64,000 nucleotides of DNA from Thamnaconus septentrionalis. Taxonomy: Eukaryota > Chordata > Actinopteri > Tetraodontiformes > Monacanthidae. Positions 25,456 to 37,800 of the stretch are shown piece by piece. The notes under the pieces are model-generated. The model was not told where the DNA came from. It saw only the letters and a list, made by a program, of their open reading frames with translations, and did not search any database. The stretch spans positions 13,196,001 through 13,260,000 of the forward strand of contig CM020507.1 of NCBI GenBank assembly GCA_009823395.1, written 5' to 3'. Position 1 is the stretch's first letter; each line of letters starts with the position of its first letter. Both the position numbers and the translations under genes were made by a program.

Positions 25456-25462
25456 GGATATA

Positions 25463-25890
25463 CACTACCGTTCAAAAGTTACTGACTCATTTCTGCATTG
25501 AACTCCATTATAACCAACTTCATGACATAATCTACTGGAAAGCTCTAAGAGCATTACTAGTGTACAAAAATCAGTGAACGCACATGGGATGGCTCCTCCT
25601 TGAATGTGATTTTATGGAATGAATATCAAGTGTCCATCATTACAGAGAATGAATGCTTTAAAATTGATTAAAAAAAAAAAAAATGTAAATACTTCTGAAA
25701 TAAACCTTCGTGTTTTTTTTTGCACACTTGGAATTCTCTCGCTTTTAATTGGAAATTTGAAATTGTTTACTTGAAACAACAAAATGTTCCCATACTTCAG
25801 CACAACTTGACTGACTGTTATGCTCTCATAATGTTCACAGAGCATTCAAGACCATTATTTAGAAAACTGGTTATAATGGAGTTATAACGG
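25463..25890. mobile_element. Tc1-type MITE remnant
   Basis: A TA is followed by CACTACCGTTCAAAAGTT, the terminal sequence familiar from many fish Tc1-like elements. Internally, 25503-25520 and 25864-25881 form an inverted pair matching at 16 of 18 positions. No clean right terminus was found. It is inserted directly against the tail of the preceding SINE remnant. Confidence 0.5.
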
Positions 25891-28717
25891 TTGTGTATTT
25901 CCTCTATATTTTTGTCGTATTAGGAGGTTCACACGCTGGGTTTCAATAAACAGAATCCCACAGTTCTTTGCTCGCCTCCTCTGAAAACAAACCCTCCGTC
26001 GTTCAAACACCGAGTGAAGGTGCATGTTTTTCCTCGCGGTGCCTTCACAGGCTGCGCGGTAGCCAGCCAGCCAACCAACCAGCCAGGCTGCTTAACCTCA
26101 GCACAAAAGCACCGCCGCTTCTATTTGAGGCTAAACTAGGACGACAACGTCACCTCACAAATAAGTCAACAGCAAACAGCGTATCCGGTCCCAGCTGTTT
26201 GTCTAGTTTCCGGAGCAGGAACACTATGTGGTTTGGACTGTTCAAAGGCAACTCGTAGATCAAGAAGAGAGTCTGGGCGCATTCACCCAGTCACCCAATA
26301 AATACATTTTTTTTCCTCCCAAAGTCTCGGTTTGGGGGTGCGGCAATCACACGCAGGTCACCTGCCTCTCTGCAGCCTACAGTGCCAAGCATCCCTGCTT
26401 TTTGTTTGTTTGCATCAATGTTTAATGGCTTGCCACAATATAAACCGCATCAACCCATCCTGTATTCAGCCGTCTGAGGTGAAGTGCGCCTCCGGGGGGC
26501 GATGTGGGGACAACTCCGGTCCGCGGAGAATCACGTCGGCTGTATTTGTGAACAGGCGCGAGGAGGGAAAAAACAAAGGAGCCTAATGCCTTCATTAAGC
26601 CGCCATTATTTATATTATGTTAAGTAGTCTGTCAGTTTGGGTGTGTTTGCGCCTGCCAATGTGGTAAGATGTGGAGCGACACCTCTCTTTGTTTCACCCT
26701 CTCTCTTTTTTTTTGAACAAACTTCACGGAGGAGTCTGCGAATCTGTTCGTATGGTCAAATCTGGCGAAGCGTCGAGCCTCCAAATGTTTGGCCCTGATT
26801 GCTGTTATTAAAGCAAACTGGGTATTAACTGACAGTTCATTGCTTCCAGTCTGCCTCCTCTGATTGGACGGGGCCAGTGTTACCCTCCCTGGTTTCCCAA
26901 CTCTGCCTTCCTAACACACTGAGGAATTGCAGGAGAATCAAACCATCACACACAGGTGTAATTCTTTTGTTTTTCTGTTTTTTTTTTTTCTTTTTAGATT
27001 CTTTCTATTTTATGCACCGCATCCGTGCTGAACTGATTAATGAAGCACAAAGAGGAGTTTTATTATGAAGAATTGTATTTGCATTTCATGCCCTGACACA
27101 GTGGAGAGAACCGTTTGGCTCAGCTTTAGTCATGACAACTCTGGTCACGGTGGATGTTTTGCCGACTGACTTGTGTTTGTTCTTATTCTGTTGGTTCCTT
27201 TTATTTTCTTTTTTTTTTTTTTTAACATCAACTACCGGCAATTCAAAAATCTACACATCCACTTTAAGGGCCACCAACCTGAGTGATGCTTTAGATTAGG
27301 AAAGACTTATTCAACATTAACCAGCTATTAATTAGCACACAAATTAGGAACATATTGGCTTTGAGTCGGTCATTATCAACCTTATTCTGCATGGCCTTTC
27401 AAACAAGAAAGTGCTACAGGAGCAGAATCAGTTGCATTGGTGACATCGTGGACGCTGTAATTGGGAGATATTGCCATAGGTGAAGGCGGTGTTTCACCCT
27501 GGACAAGTTTGTTTCCATATTCCGATGTGTAATTTGGTGAAACAATAGTCTGTTGGAAAATCGTTCAAGTCACCGACTCGACTTGTGCTGTTATTAAAGC
27601 CCTGCGCTCTCTCATTACTGCCTCGGCAGATACTAGAAATGAGAATGTTTCCCCCGACAGGCCATTTTCAGTTGTTGTGTCTGCCTGTTCAGTATCTCCG
27701 TTTTGGACAGGGAGTGAAAGAGCAAGAGAAAGAAAGAGAGAGAGAGAGAGTCCAGGTACGGCAGCTTCATCATATCCAGTCACTGTCTTCTCCAAAGGCC
27801 ACTGGCCCATCTGTCTTTCTGTGATCCTTTCTGTGGCTGCAAGCTTGAGATTGTTTGGTAGCACAGATGAGCAAATGACACGTGCGTGTGTGTGTGTGTG
27901 TGATCGACGGCGACAGCCTGCAGATTTACCCCAGTCAGAAAACAGCGGTGCAGAATGGCCGCTCTGCTAATTTAAGCTGACAGCCACTGACATGTTGTTT
28001 TGAAGCGCTAAAGGGGTAAGACTGTAAAAAAAAATAAGCCCTTTTTTTTCCTCGCAGGCACATTATTTTTGTCTGCGTGCCTCCGCCGGCAGTAATGTGA
28101 ACATTTAAACTAGAGTATATAATCCGCGGCAGATGGACATCTCGGGGGCGTTGCAGTCTAAGAAGGTAAAGCTGCAGGACTGGGTTTTTGATCCTGCAAC
28201 TGAGCCCCTTTTCTTGTTATATAAACTGCAATGGGAAAATAGAATTTTATTTTTTTTTTTTTTTTTTTTTTCTTGCTTGTTGTCCTAAATTTACAAGGCG
28301 CAGTTTCATGGACATTTCACTTTCAGTAAGGTGCTCACTCCTGTGGCAGAATTTTAGCACAGATGAAGACACATCGCAGCTTCGAAGATCGTGATGTGCA
28401 GTAGGTCTGATGAAGTGGATGTATAGCGAGAGCAACAATCAGTGTGGCATGCATCACTGTTGCTGCTAGTGAGCTGAAACTACTGCACCGTAAAATGTAA
28501 TGTAAATTTTTCCACTTAAAAATATGTGGGAATTTGTTGTTCTCACAAGACTTTCTGTTATCTTGACTTAATGTCAGTTGTGTAAACCTCTGAGTGGGTT
28601 TGGTTGACATGAATTTGATGATGGTTATTTGATGAGCAATGACTAAAAGCTAGGCTAGGCTCAGCTCACGTGTTGTCGCCTCTGTTGTTTGACTCATGTG
28701 GACTCCATAAGTTGTTT

Positions 28718-28800
28718 TTTTTGGGCCTTTCATGCCTTTATTTATAGAGGACAGAAGAAGATATGGCATGAAAGAGTGTATAGAGAGCAGTGACATTACA
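28718..28800 (+). repeat. Fragment resembling a common teleost interspersed repeat
   Basis: The wording CCTTTCATGCCTTTATTTA, then AGGACAG, then GACATTACATG resembles a dispersed fish repeat known by familiarity. Only about 80 bp are recognisable, with no termini. Confidence 0.35.
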
Positions 28801-29634
28801 TGATTAATGAGGAGGAGGTGAGCGAGGCGGAGCGCAAAAACGTGATGACGCAAGCATCTTAATCCACCCGGCTATTTTGTAATCCAGAGGTTTTTACTAG
28901 GAATATAAATGTTATCGCAGTAACTTCAGTGTATGTTAGTCAAAGTGACAATCTTCTACACTGACATGACAAAAAAGCCAAAATTCCATTTTACATTGAG
29001 CTTAACCAGTCCAGTGTTCTTGGATAGAGAAGTGAAGGGAAGTAAAACTTAAGTTAAATTGTGGCGTCTCCATCTCAAGCTCTTCCAACCACTTACTAAA
29101 AGCACCATCCAGACCATTGAATCAAGTCCAGCAACAACAACAACAACAAGGCTAACTGATGTTCCCCGATTAAACTTGAAGCATTTCAAAGTGCTGTGGA
29201 TGCTTTTGCTCTGTGAGCAGAACCCATAAAACCTGCTGATATTTATTTCAGCAGCCCAAACAACTATAAAACTGCGTTTTAAAAAGAAAAATAAAGAACA
29301 TAAAGAACTGTTTATGAGCTGACTTGTGAGTTGCCAAATATTTAAAATTGTAGAGCAGAGATTTAGAGCTGACTCAGACGGACGATTGTTTTGTTTGGAG
29401 CTGCAGGATAAAGATAAAACTGTGTTACACAGGTTGTATAAAATGTTTTTTAGCTCCATCTCCCGGTTTAAATCTCCCAGTTCAAAGATGGTAAAAATAA
29501 TTCATATCTGTGGAGGTATCGAGAAAGCTAAAAAGTCATAGCTGTCCTCGTGTTTAGCCGAAACGATGACCCAATGTCACGTCCCTAAAAAGCGTCACAA
29601 TTAAGTTAGAGAACTTTGTGAGTCAAGAGAAACA

Positions 29635-29636
<2 letters not shown>

Positions 29637-29728
<92 letters not shown>
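29637..29728. repeat. (GT)46 microsatellite
   Basis: Forty-six uninterrupted GT units, the longest pure GT run in the window. Alternating purine-pyrimidine sequence of this length is Z-DNA-prone. Confidence 0.97.
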
Positions 29729-29729
<1 letters not shown>

Positions 29730-29826
29730 GTTGTATTGTTGTTAATTTTTCTTATGTCTTTGCAACTGCACATAAATTGGTGAATATATTAAACAAACAG
29801 CATGTTAATATTCAATATTGAAGTCA

Positions 29827-29830
<4 letters not shown>

Positions 29831-29867
<37 letters not shown>

Positions 29868-29868
29868 C

Positions 29869-29912
<44 letters not shown>
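29831..29912. repeat. Compound (GT)n(GC)n(GT)n(GC)n repeat
   Basis: (GT)15, then GCGCGCACGA, then about 16 GT, then (GC)5. The GC-alternating parts have stronger Z-forming potential than GT alone. It lies only about 100 bp after the (GT)46 array. Confidence 0.95.
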
Positions 29913-29913
<1 letters not shown>

Positions 29914-31765
29914 AGGTGATGCTTAATTTTGTTTGATCTGCAGTCCATATCCCTGCTGGCTCCACTGAGCCAAAACATGCCTCTGAGGTAATATTTCACA
30001 TTTGCAACCTGATAACAGACACTGCGCGGTAGCGTGAAGCCTGATATCCCATTCTGTGAGAACGTTCCTGCAGTGAATTCTTATTTTTACCAGCCAAACA
30101 GCAGCTGCCTGGAGCCACCTCAGCTTGCTTACATGCCAGCCGGTTATACTTTATTATCAAGGGGAGCATTTCTTTTTAGACGCCCTGCAACTGTGGGAGA
30201 AAAATAGATTTTTGCTGAAAAAAGTTATTCTTAGTTTTCCGGTCCGTAGCGAGGAAGCTGACTTGTGCTGTTCTGGTTTCAGACGCTCCACGCATCAAGG
30301 GACATATTGACTTTTCCGTCGTTTCCCGTCTCCTTTCCCCTCACACTCCCATCTCCTGTTTTATATAATAACCGTGCATTTAAATCAAGGCGAGATCAAT
30401 CTCAGCCTTCATGGCGTAGCTGTGCACTCGTGTTTATTTAAAAAGACCGTTTTGAAAAGCGCTGTATGAAGATTCTTAGCTCATCAGAGGGAAGCTAATG
30501 TTGCTATGCACAACTCTGAGCTTGAGTCCAACATCTACAATAGAACGTAATGTTGCCTTTCCTGCAACACCCAGCTTTGTGTCAATTTAAATTGCCACAA
30601 ACAAATACCACTCAATGCTAGTAATAGCGCTTTCACTCCTCTTAACATTGCCCCCTACACGGCGATATTGTTCTTGTATTTTTGTTTGCTCAGTGGACGT
30701 TTACTCTTTGCAACACTGGGCTGAGGCTGCTGAGACCCTGCATGGTGCCGGTTTGTTTTGGTGCACGTGCAGCAACAAACTAGCGGTGAAGTGCCAGAGA
30801 CATCACATAGCATAGAGCAATAAGTAGTAATAAACCTCGATTGAAACATTAGCTCAACTGAAGTTCAGCCGAGAGCCTCCAGCTTTGACGCATTTGGTTC
30901 CAGAGACGGGCCTAAAGGTTACCCCTCTGTGTTTTTGTGCGTACAAGCGCGTGTTGGTGTTCCTGCACCAGTGACGTGATTTGTTTTTTTTCCCTCCGAG
31001 GACAAAAAAAAAAAAAGAAAATTGATTTAACATCAAGTGTCAATCTTTCCTCCCTCTCCGCCTTTGTCTTGACTGCCTCACTAAAAAGCAGCCATTGTTC
31101 CACCAATCTGTGCCTACACACTCTCACCACGTCCATTAAATCTTTATTAATCACAATTAATGACGGTGACGTCCTCTCTCTTTCTCTCCCGGTCACTCTC
31201 TCTATCTCTCCTACTGTTTCTCTCTCCCTTTCTCCATCTCACTCTACCGCCGCCCCTCTTCTCCCATCGATGTGCTAATGACAGTTAATGGCTGTTGACT
31301 TTCTTTGCACTTTTTTATCGCGATCCATCTGGATAATCTGTTCACCCACGCACCAACACTTAATGAGGCCTAATTGAAAACTTTGTTGATAAAGTGTGTG
31401 ACATTGAACCCCAGGAGAGCGCTAATTGCTGTATTTAGGAGCGCAAACCTTACTTGAGGGACCAAGAAGACTCAGGGCCACGTGACCTCCCCCTTCCACG
31501 TGCGCTCAACTGTCACCGTGTGATTAGCACCCGTGGATGCTAACGCGCATTGTCTGCGCGTGCTTCCCTCACGCGGCCCTGTTTGCCAGTGGAAATGTGC
31601 ATGATTGGACAGAAGGTGGAAAAACATCAGAAGAACAGCAGAAGTTTATCGTTGACTTGAGCCGTCCGCGCTCGAGACAATTAAGTCTTGTCGAAGACGC
31701 GGCTAATCATCGCCGTAAGGGCAGTTTCAACAGGTTTTTGTTGTGGCTCTGCCACAGTTGTGATT

Positions 31766-31792
31766 ACACACACACACACACACACACACACA
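31766..31792. repeat. (AC)n microsatellite
   Basis: Thirteen AC units. Confidence 0.95.
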
Positions 31793-31814
31793 TGAGATTT
31801 CTAATTCTGGTTTG

Positions 31815-31985
31815 CAGAGGTGGCAAAAGTATTGACATTCTCTACTTTGGAAAAGTAAAAGTACTTATTTATTATATATTAGTACTGATCCTTTTCTTCA
31901 GTCAAAGTAAGAATGTACAGATTTTTTTAATGTATTTATTACTACATTTTTCTCTGTTGTGAAAAAGTACTGAACAGTGACCCCA
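31815..31985. repeat. Possible hAT-like MITE fragment
   Basis: It starts CAGAGGTGGCAAAAGTATTG and contains repeated AAAGTAAAAGTAC and GAAAAAGTACTG wording. This is typical of dispersed fish elements whose ends read CAGAGGTGG. No right terminus or target duplication was identified. Confidence 0.35.
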
Positions 31986-33313
31986 AAGCTGAGGTACTCT
32001 AAAATAATCTCCCTCTAAAATATGATCTGCTTTTATATTGGTTACTTGGCATGATGCAATTTCTGTTGATTTATTTGCATCCCACCATTTTTCCTCCATC
32101 AACCCAATCCCAATCTTTTTAACTGCACAAACAACATGTGGGTGCTGGCACTCTCTCCCCTCCCTTGTGATTGGCTGCTGCTAGACAATGGTCTTTATTG
32201 GCCGCTGATCGTTAACGCCAGACAACAGGTCCTTTACAGGAGGTTCTGACTCAATCAAGGAGCAGCAGAACAAACTGTTTGCGGGTTATTTGGACGAGTA
32301 ATCAAATCATTTTGGCCGCATTGCGAAGACGTAACGCCTGACTTGAGGAACAGAACGGAATAGACTGAGGGGCGTGACAGTGCGGATCAGGAATTCATCT
32401 GGGGAAAACGAAAGTTTGCCTATTCAAGTGAAAAGGTCACACAATTGTTGTACGGTATTAGCAATTTGGTTCAAAGCGACTGTTCTGTGTGAGTCTTTCC
32501 ACATCAGACAGCAGACTGCAAACTTCTGCTCTGAAAACTCCCCGACAGCGTTTTACATCGTGCTTGAAAGGCGTTGAGAATGAGTAATCAAGCGACCACG
32601 TAATCAGACACTTTACTTCAACAAACTCAAAGTGAAAGAAGAGCAAAGACTCAGACGTGTGTTACATGTTTCCCCTGAGGAGGCAACAAGAGCAAACACA
32701 GTTTTGAGGGTATTGCGAAGCTGCGCCACGCTGTGCTGCTTTCTGACCTGATTTCAATCATCAAACCTTGCATACTTGAGTTTTACAGGTTAGAAGCTAA
32801 AAAAAAAAAAAAAAAAAAGAAACCTTAAACTCCACTTTTAAAAAGAGAAAAAAAAGGGGGAAAAAAGAAAGTTTAAAAGTGTGTTAAATCTGTCAGAAGT
32901 GTGCGCGGAAGCTAGCTGCTCTACTTCCTGCCTTGGGAAACTCAGCAAACATTTCATGAATATCCAACCAGCTTGTAGAGTGCTGGAAGTGTGAGATTAG
33001 GGACCCACGAGTTTTAACTGCGCCGCCACGACAACGAAGCGCTGGAAACACCCCCTCCTCGACGAGGCCGATAACAGCAGACACTTCGCTTATTTATTTA
33101 TTTGGTATCAAAATAAAAAAGAGGCTAAATCAAATATGCACCATCAGCCGCTGGAATGTTCCTGCGAGTGCTGTAGTCGTCGGGGCTGTTGATGCTCTGA
33201 CGCCACCTCATCGTTTTATTCATTTTTTTACATTTTTCCTGATAGCATTTTTATTTCATTTTTATTTTTATTGCCTTTACCTTTTTTTTTGTATTATTAT
33301 TGGACAAGAACAG

Positions 33314-33592
33314 CGACACGGTGGTGCAGCGCTTAATGCTGTCGCCTCACAACAAGAAGGTCGTGGGTTCGAGCACTGCGTGAACAAACAGCGAACCCAA
33401 AGTGTTCATAAGTACTTAATACCAAAAGCTAATGGCTGATTTTTGACCCGTTGCAATTCTTGGCCTAGGGCCTTTCTGTGTGGACTTTGCATGTTGTCTC
33501 TGTGTCAGTGTGGGTTCTCTCCAGGGTCTCCAGCTTCCTCCCACAGTCAAAAAACATGCGTGTGAGGTGAGTTGGAAACTCTGAAATGACCG

Positions 33593-33628
<36 letters not shown>

Positions 33629-33795
33629 TGCGTGCGAATGGTTGTTTGTCTCTCTGTGGCCCTGCGATTAACTGGCTGATGTACTGAACTGATGCACCCT
33701 GCCGTCGCCTGATGACAGCTGGGAGAGGCTCTAGCAGACCCCTGCAACCATGAGTGCAGGACAAAGCGGGTATTGAGAATGGATGGATGGATGGA
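33314..33795 (+). mobile_element. tRNA-derived SINE, full copy with 13-bp TSD
   Basis: The head has Pol III-type internal promoter boxes, A-box-like TGGTGCAGCGC (33322-33332) and B-box-like GGTTCGAGCAC (33366-33376). A conserved body follows, with an internal (GT)n at 33595-33626, and the 3' tail is ATGGATGGATGGATGGA. Identical 13-mers TGGACAAGAACAG flank it at 33301-33313 and 33796-33808. The upstream site is AT-rich, as expected for LINE-endonuclease-primed retroposition. Related truncated copies lie at 2915 and 25225. Confidence 0.88.
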
Positions 33796-33808
33796 TGGAC
33801 AAGAACAG

Positions 33809-34844
33809 TCAAGAGTGGCCGCGCTCGCCCTCGCTGGGTCGACACCGACGTGTCCCAGTGCTCAGTTCAAGTGAGTTTCCAACGGCTTCTTTTGAAAGGC
33901 AGGTCACATCGCACAGAACCCGCCGTGATGTAACGGAAGCATAACGAGGCGCCACGATCGCCCTCGTCTCAGTAATCAGGTCAAAAATCAGCCATTAGCT
34001 GCTGGTTATCACGCACTTAAGAACACTTTGGCTTGGCTGTTTGTTCACGCGGTGCTTGAACTCAGAGTCGCAGCAGAGCCGCCGCTGCGGCTGCTGCTGC
34101 TGCTGCTGTTCCCCGCTCCAACACCGCCCCTCTGTCACTGCGGCACTGCCGCCTACCTGGAGAGATAGATAGAAATGTCTGCAGTCAAACACACACACAC
34201 ACGTACACACTCGGCATGGGCCCTGTGTATTTTCCTCCAAACAAAATAAATTTTCAGAGGCGTGATGGCGTTCCTTTTTTTCTTTTTCCAGCACCTCTCT
34301 GCGTGCAACCCTGATGTAAGCGCGGTGAAAGAACTTTTACGCCGTGCATTTCTCATTTCCCTTCATGCCACAAACTTGTTTTCCAAGTTTCCACCTGCAA
34401 AGAGCCGACAAACGGAGGCCAACACCTGCGTCCCCTTGAGGCTTTGACATCATCTCAGCTCTGGCCGTTTGTCCTTTTCCGCTTCGTTACTATCCAGAAC
34501 GTCAGAGTTTTCCAGAAAAGTGCACATACTGCACTTAGCCCTCTGTTGACAGCCTGCAGCAGAAACCATCCGCTTCCTGGCAAAGGTGATGATCTGTAGG
34601 GCCTCCCACGTGTTTGGAAAGAGGTCATCCCAGAGGCAGGAACTATAAGCACAGTGTAAAAACGTGGGGTGGAGGGAGTGGTCAGTGCCCTTTGTGACAT
34701 CATAAAGGTCTCATTACCAGTCTGTTTTAGCGCGCATGTTTTTATGAAAAGTGGGGAAAAAGAAAGAAGTGAAAGATGAACTTTCACCAACCGACATTAT
34801 TTTTATTATTTGAAAATATTGATCGGTTCAAATTGACCCCCACA

Positions 34845-34878
<34 letters not shown>

Positions 34879-37800
34879 CTCTGGCTACGCTCCACGTCGA
34901 CTCCCCAGACCAGTCTCAGCATTTGGCTCTTCAGATCAGAGAACTTTAAGGCTTTTTTCGCCCCACTTACCTCCATAAAATTATTTCTGTCTTATTTTGT
35001 TCCAGTATTGAATTTCCTGTCCGTCAGTAAGTTTTTGCATCGCCAGCCAGCTCTCCCACCAGAATAAGATGTCATGTCTCATCAAGATTACCTGTCTCAA
35101 TAATACCCCCCAAAAAAACTCATCAGCTTCCTGTCTGGGATTGTGTCACCCCATCTCTTGCTGTTTTTCTCTGCTCCCTGAACATTTCACTCTTCTGTCC
35201 CGTTTCCTCTCGCTGCCTCTCTTCCCTCCCCCTCCACTCATCTCCACGCTCTGCCTTCACCTCCGCACAACTTCCATTTTTCACTTTTCCAAACTGTAAA
35301 ATAATGTGTGTGCTTCAGAGGTGTCAGGAGCAGAATATTGCGGGGAAGAAAAGCTGGAGAACAAAACAACACATTGCTGTTGTACCTGCAGTTGCTGTAA
35401 CGACCTGTTGTTTTGTTGCCAGGCCTGAACAACTCTCACAGAAACGATCTGTGTTTCGACGTGACGACACATCCTGCTTATTAACTGGTTGCAACTTTGA
35501 CAAAGTTCTCAAACTTGGGAAGGAAGAAGGTGAAACATTTACTGCGTAGAGGCCGTGTGAGTAGAAGAAGCTGCGGAATTAACAGTGGTGTTGGTCTGTG
35601 TGAAAAAGGAAATAGTGGTTTATTATGTCCGGCATTTAACTAGGTGGAAACTCATTGAGATTAAAACGTCATTTTGAAGAGCGACGTGGCTAAGAGGGCA
35701 ACATAAAATGATGAACAACGCGCACAGTGCATGTATAAAACTCAACCTGGGCGGCACAAAAGCAGGTTAAAATGCTTTAAAACTTTACAGTCAGAAAAAA
35801 AATCTTTACAATGTGTAAAAAAGCAACATTACCTGAAAAATGACCAGAAAATGAAGATCGGTCACAGTCACCAGGAGAATTGTAGACCGTCTCCGTGGAG
35901 CCTGCTTGGATTCATTCACGATTTTCGTTTGGGGTTGACGATTCTGCCATGAAAACCAATTCATGTGGGAAAAATGACTTTTCAATAACTGTCCAGTTAA
36001 GCAGCTAGAATTGAAAAGGTTTCAGGTGAGACCATGCTTCCACCAGGCGGCGCTGTGTCTCCAAGTGAAGAAGAAGAAGAAGAAAATTTACTTTGGATAG
36101 TAAAATTTACTTTATATATATATGTTTATATTTTTATTTTTTGAAAGTCCATGACTCAAAAATCTACAATAGAAAGATCCATAATGAAAAACTAAATACA
36201 TTTCAGGTCGCAATCATCCTGCAAGTGTTTATTTTTGTATGGCAGTCTATGGGGGGAAAAAAATCCTTCTTGGGCCGCATTGGATTTTTGCCTGCAGTAC
36301 CTCCTGTGCCCACTGGAATGGAATGGCCATGCCACCATATTGTCAGTCTGGTGTCTAGTTCTTATAGCATAACATCCATTTGTGACACCCAATAAGTTCC
36401 TGGCCTCCCCCTTCTGGCCCTGTTAGGTCACTGCCCACCTGGACCTCCACAATGTTCTGTCACTTCCTACCTGTCATTCAATCCGTCCTTCATCAAGGCT
36501 GTCGCGTCACAGGATTTGTTTTTTTCATCTCTCTCACCCTCCCACCCCACCCCTCGCCTGCCCCCCCCCCATCCAGCTTGAGTCAACTAATAACGTGCGA
36601 TCATCTCGGCATCAAGGCTGCTGCAATAGGGTTGCCATGGCAACTCCTGCTTCCATGCAGTAGCTGCCACTGCCGCGGAGGGAGGAAGAGACACGGCGTG
36701 CGCCCACACACAGACACACACACACACACACACAGAAACACACACAGAGAAAACACACACAAACAGCGGCCCTGCCCGCACCGCTCGGGCAACCCTTGCT
36801 CATTTGCTTTAATAGCCGGAGGGAGTGTTAAAGTCATTATGGATCTCGGCGGTCTAAGTCAACGATTCTAAAGCAAGGTGATAAGTCATTAAACACACCC
36901 TGCGCCGGTGCATCTCCCCGCACACCCGCTGTGCTATAGGCAGGCTAACGGACCCCTCGCACCGCGCCTGTCTTCTGTCTTAAGGTAATGCGGGGAAGGC
37001 AGAAGGGTAACATGGAAGGCTTTCCGCACATTCGCACGTCGGGAGCAACACTTTTGGGCACCGTTTGATGAGATGTTGCAGCCGTGTACAGAGCAGGGAC
37101 AAGACGACACACACATCCCCCTCGTTGAGAGTGTGATGGCGCATCGCACTTGCAGTTTTGTTATGCTTCTTTTTTTTCTTTTTTTTTGGGTGGGGGGGGG
37201 TGATTAAAGCGACGGTTTCCTGGTAACCTCAGAAGGCTGTGTGCAAAATGAAGAGGACTTCAGCAGAAAAAAGCATCAAGAAAACGTTGCATGTAATGTT
37301 ATGTAATTTAATTACAAAATAAAGATAATTGTAAATAGTTACAAAAAAAATCTGTAACTAAATTAAAGTTGCTTGGAGAATTATTCATGATTACAATTTT
37401 AATTACTACTACTACATTTTCAATTAGGTAACTTGTGATTGTCACCAATTAGATCTGCAAAGTCATCTTTCCATCACTGACGGTGACTCATCAAGCGCTG
37501 TGCTGGCCTCACGTTGAGATTTGTCATATTCAGTCTTAGATTAAAGCCAGACTCTCTTTTTTAATAAGTTTACACTTTCAGATCGCTAATCAGGCGGAAA
37601 TTGCGCTGCAGGAAGTAGTTGTGCTTTTCTTCGACTTCTCCTCCAAGTGATGGAAGCAACAACGCCTGATTTGTCTCATCCCACCACTCATTGTGTCACT
37701 CTAGTCATTGTTTTTTTCCTCCCCCGCTGCCCCTAGTTGAACATGTATATTCTGCCTGCATGAAGAGAGCATGAGTCTTTGACTCAACCCGAGGACTTGT

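Larger units (their letters stand above)
25891..33300. other. grid2: grid2 intron, unique noncoding DNA with simple repeats
   Basis: Between the Tc1 remnant and the intact SINE there is no coding-like segment with flanking splice sites. Homopolymers (T at 28247-28271, A at 32801-32819), GA and CT patches and the GT tracts listed separately occur here. Segment 31340-31450 has clustered homeodomain-like TAAT cores and is discussed as a candidate conserved element. Confidence 0.7.
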
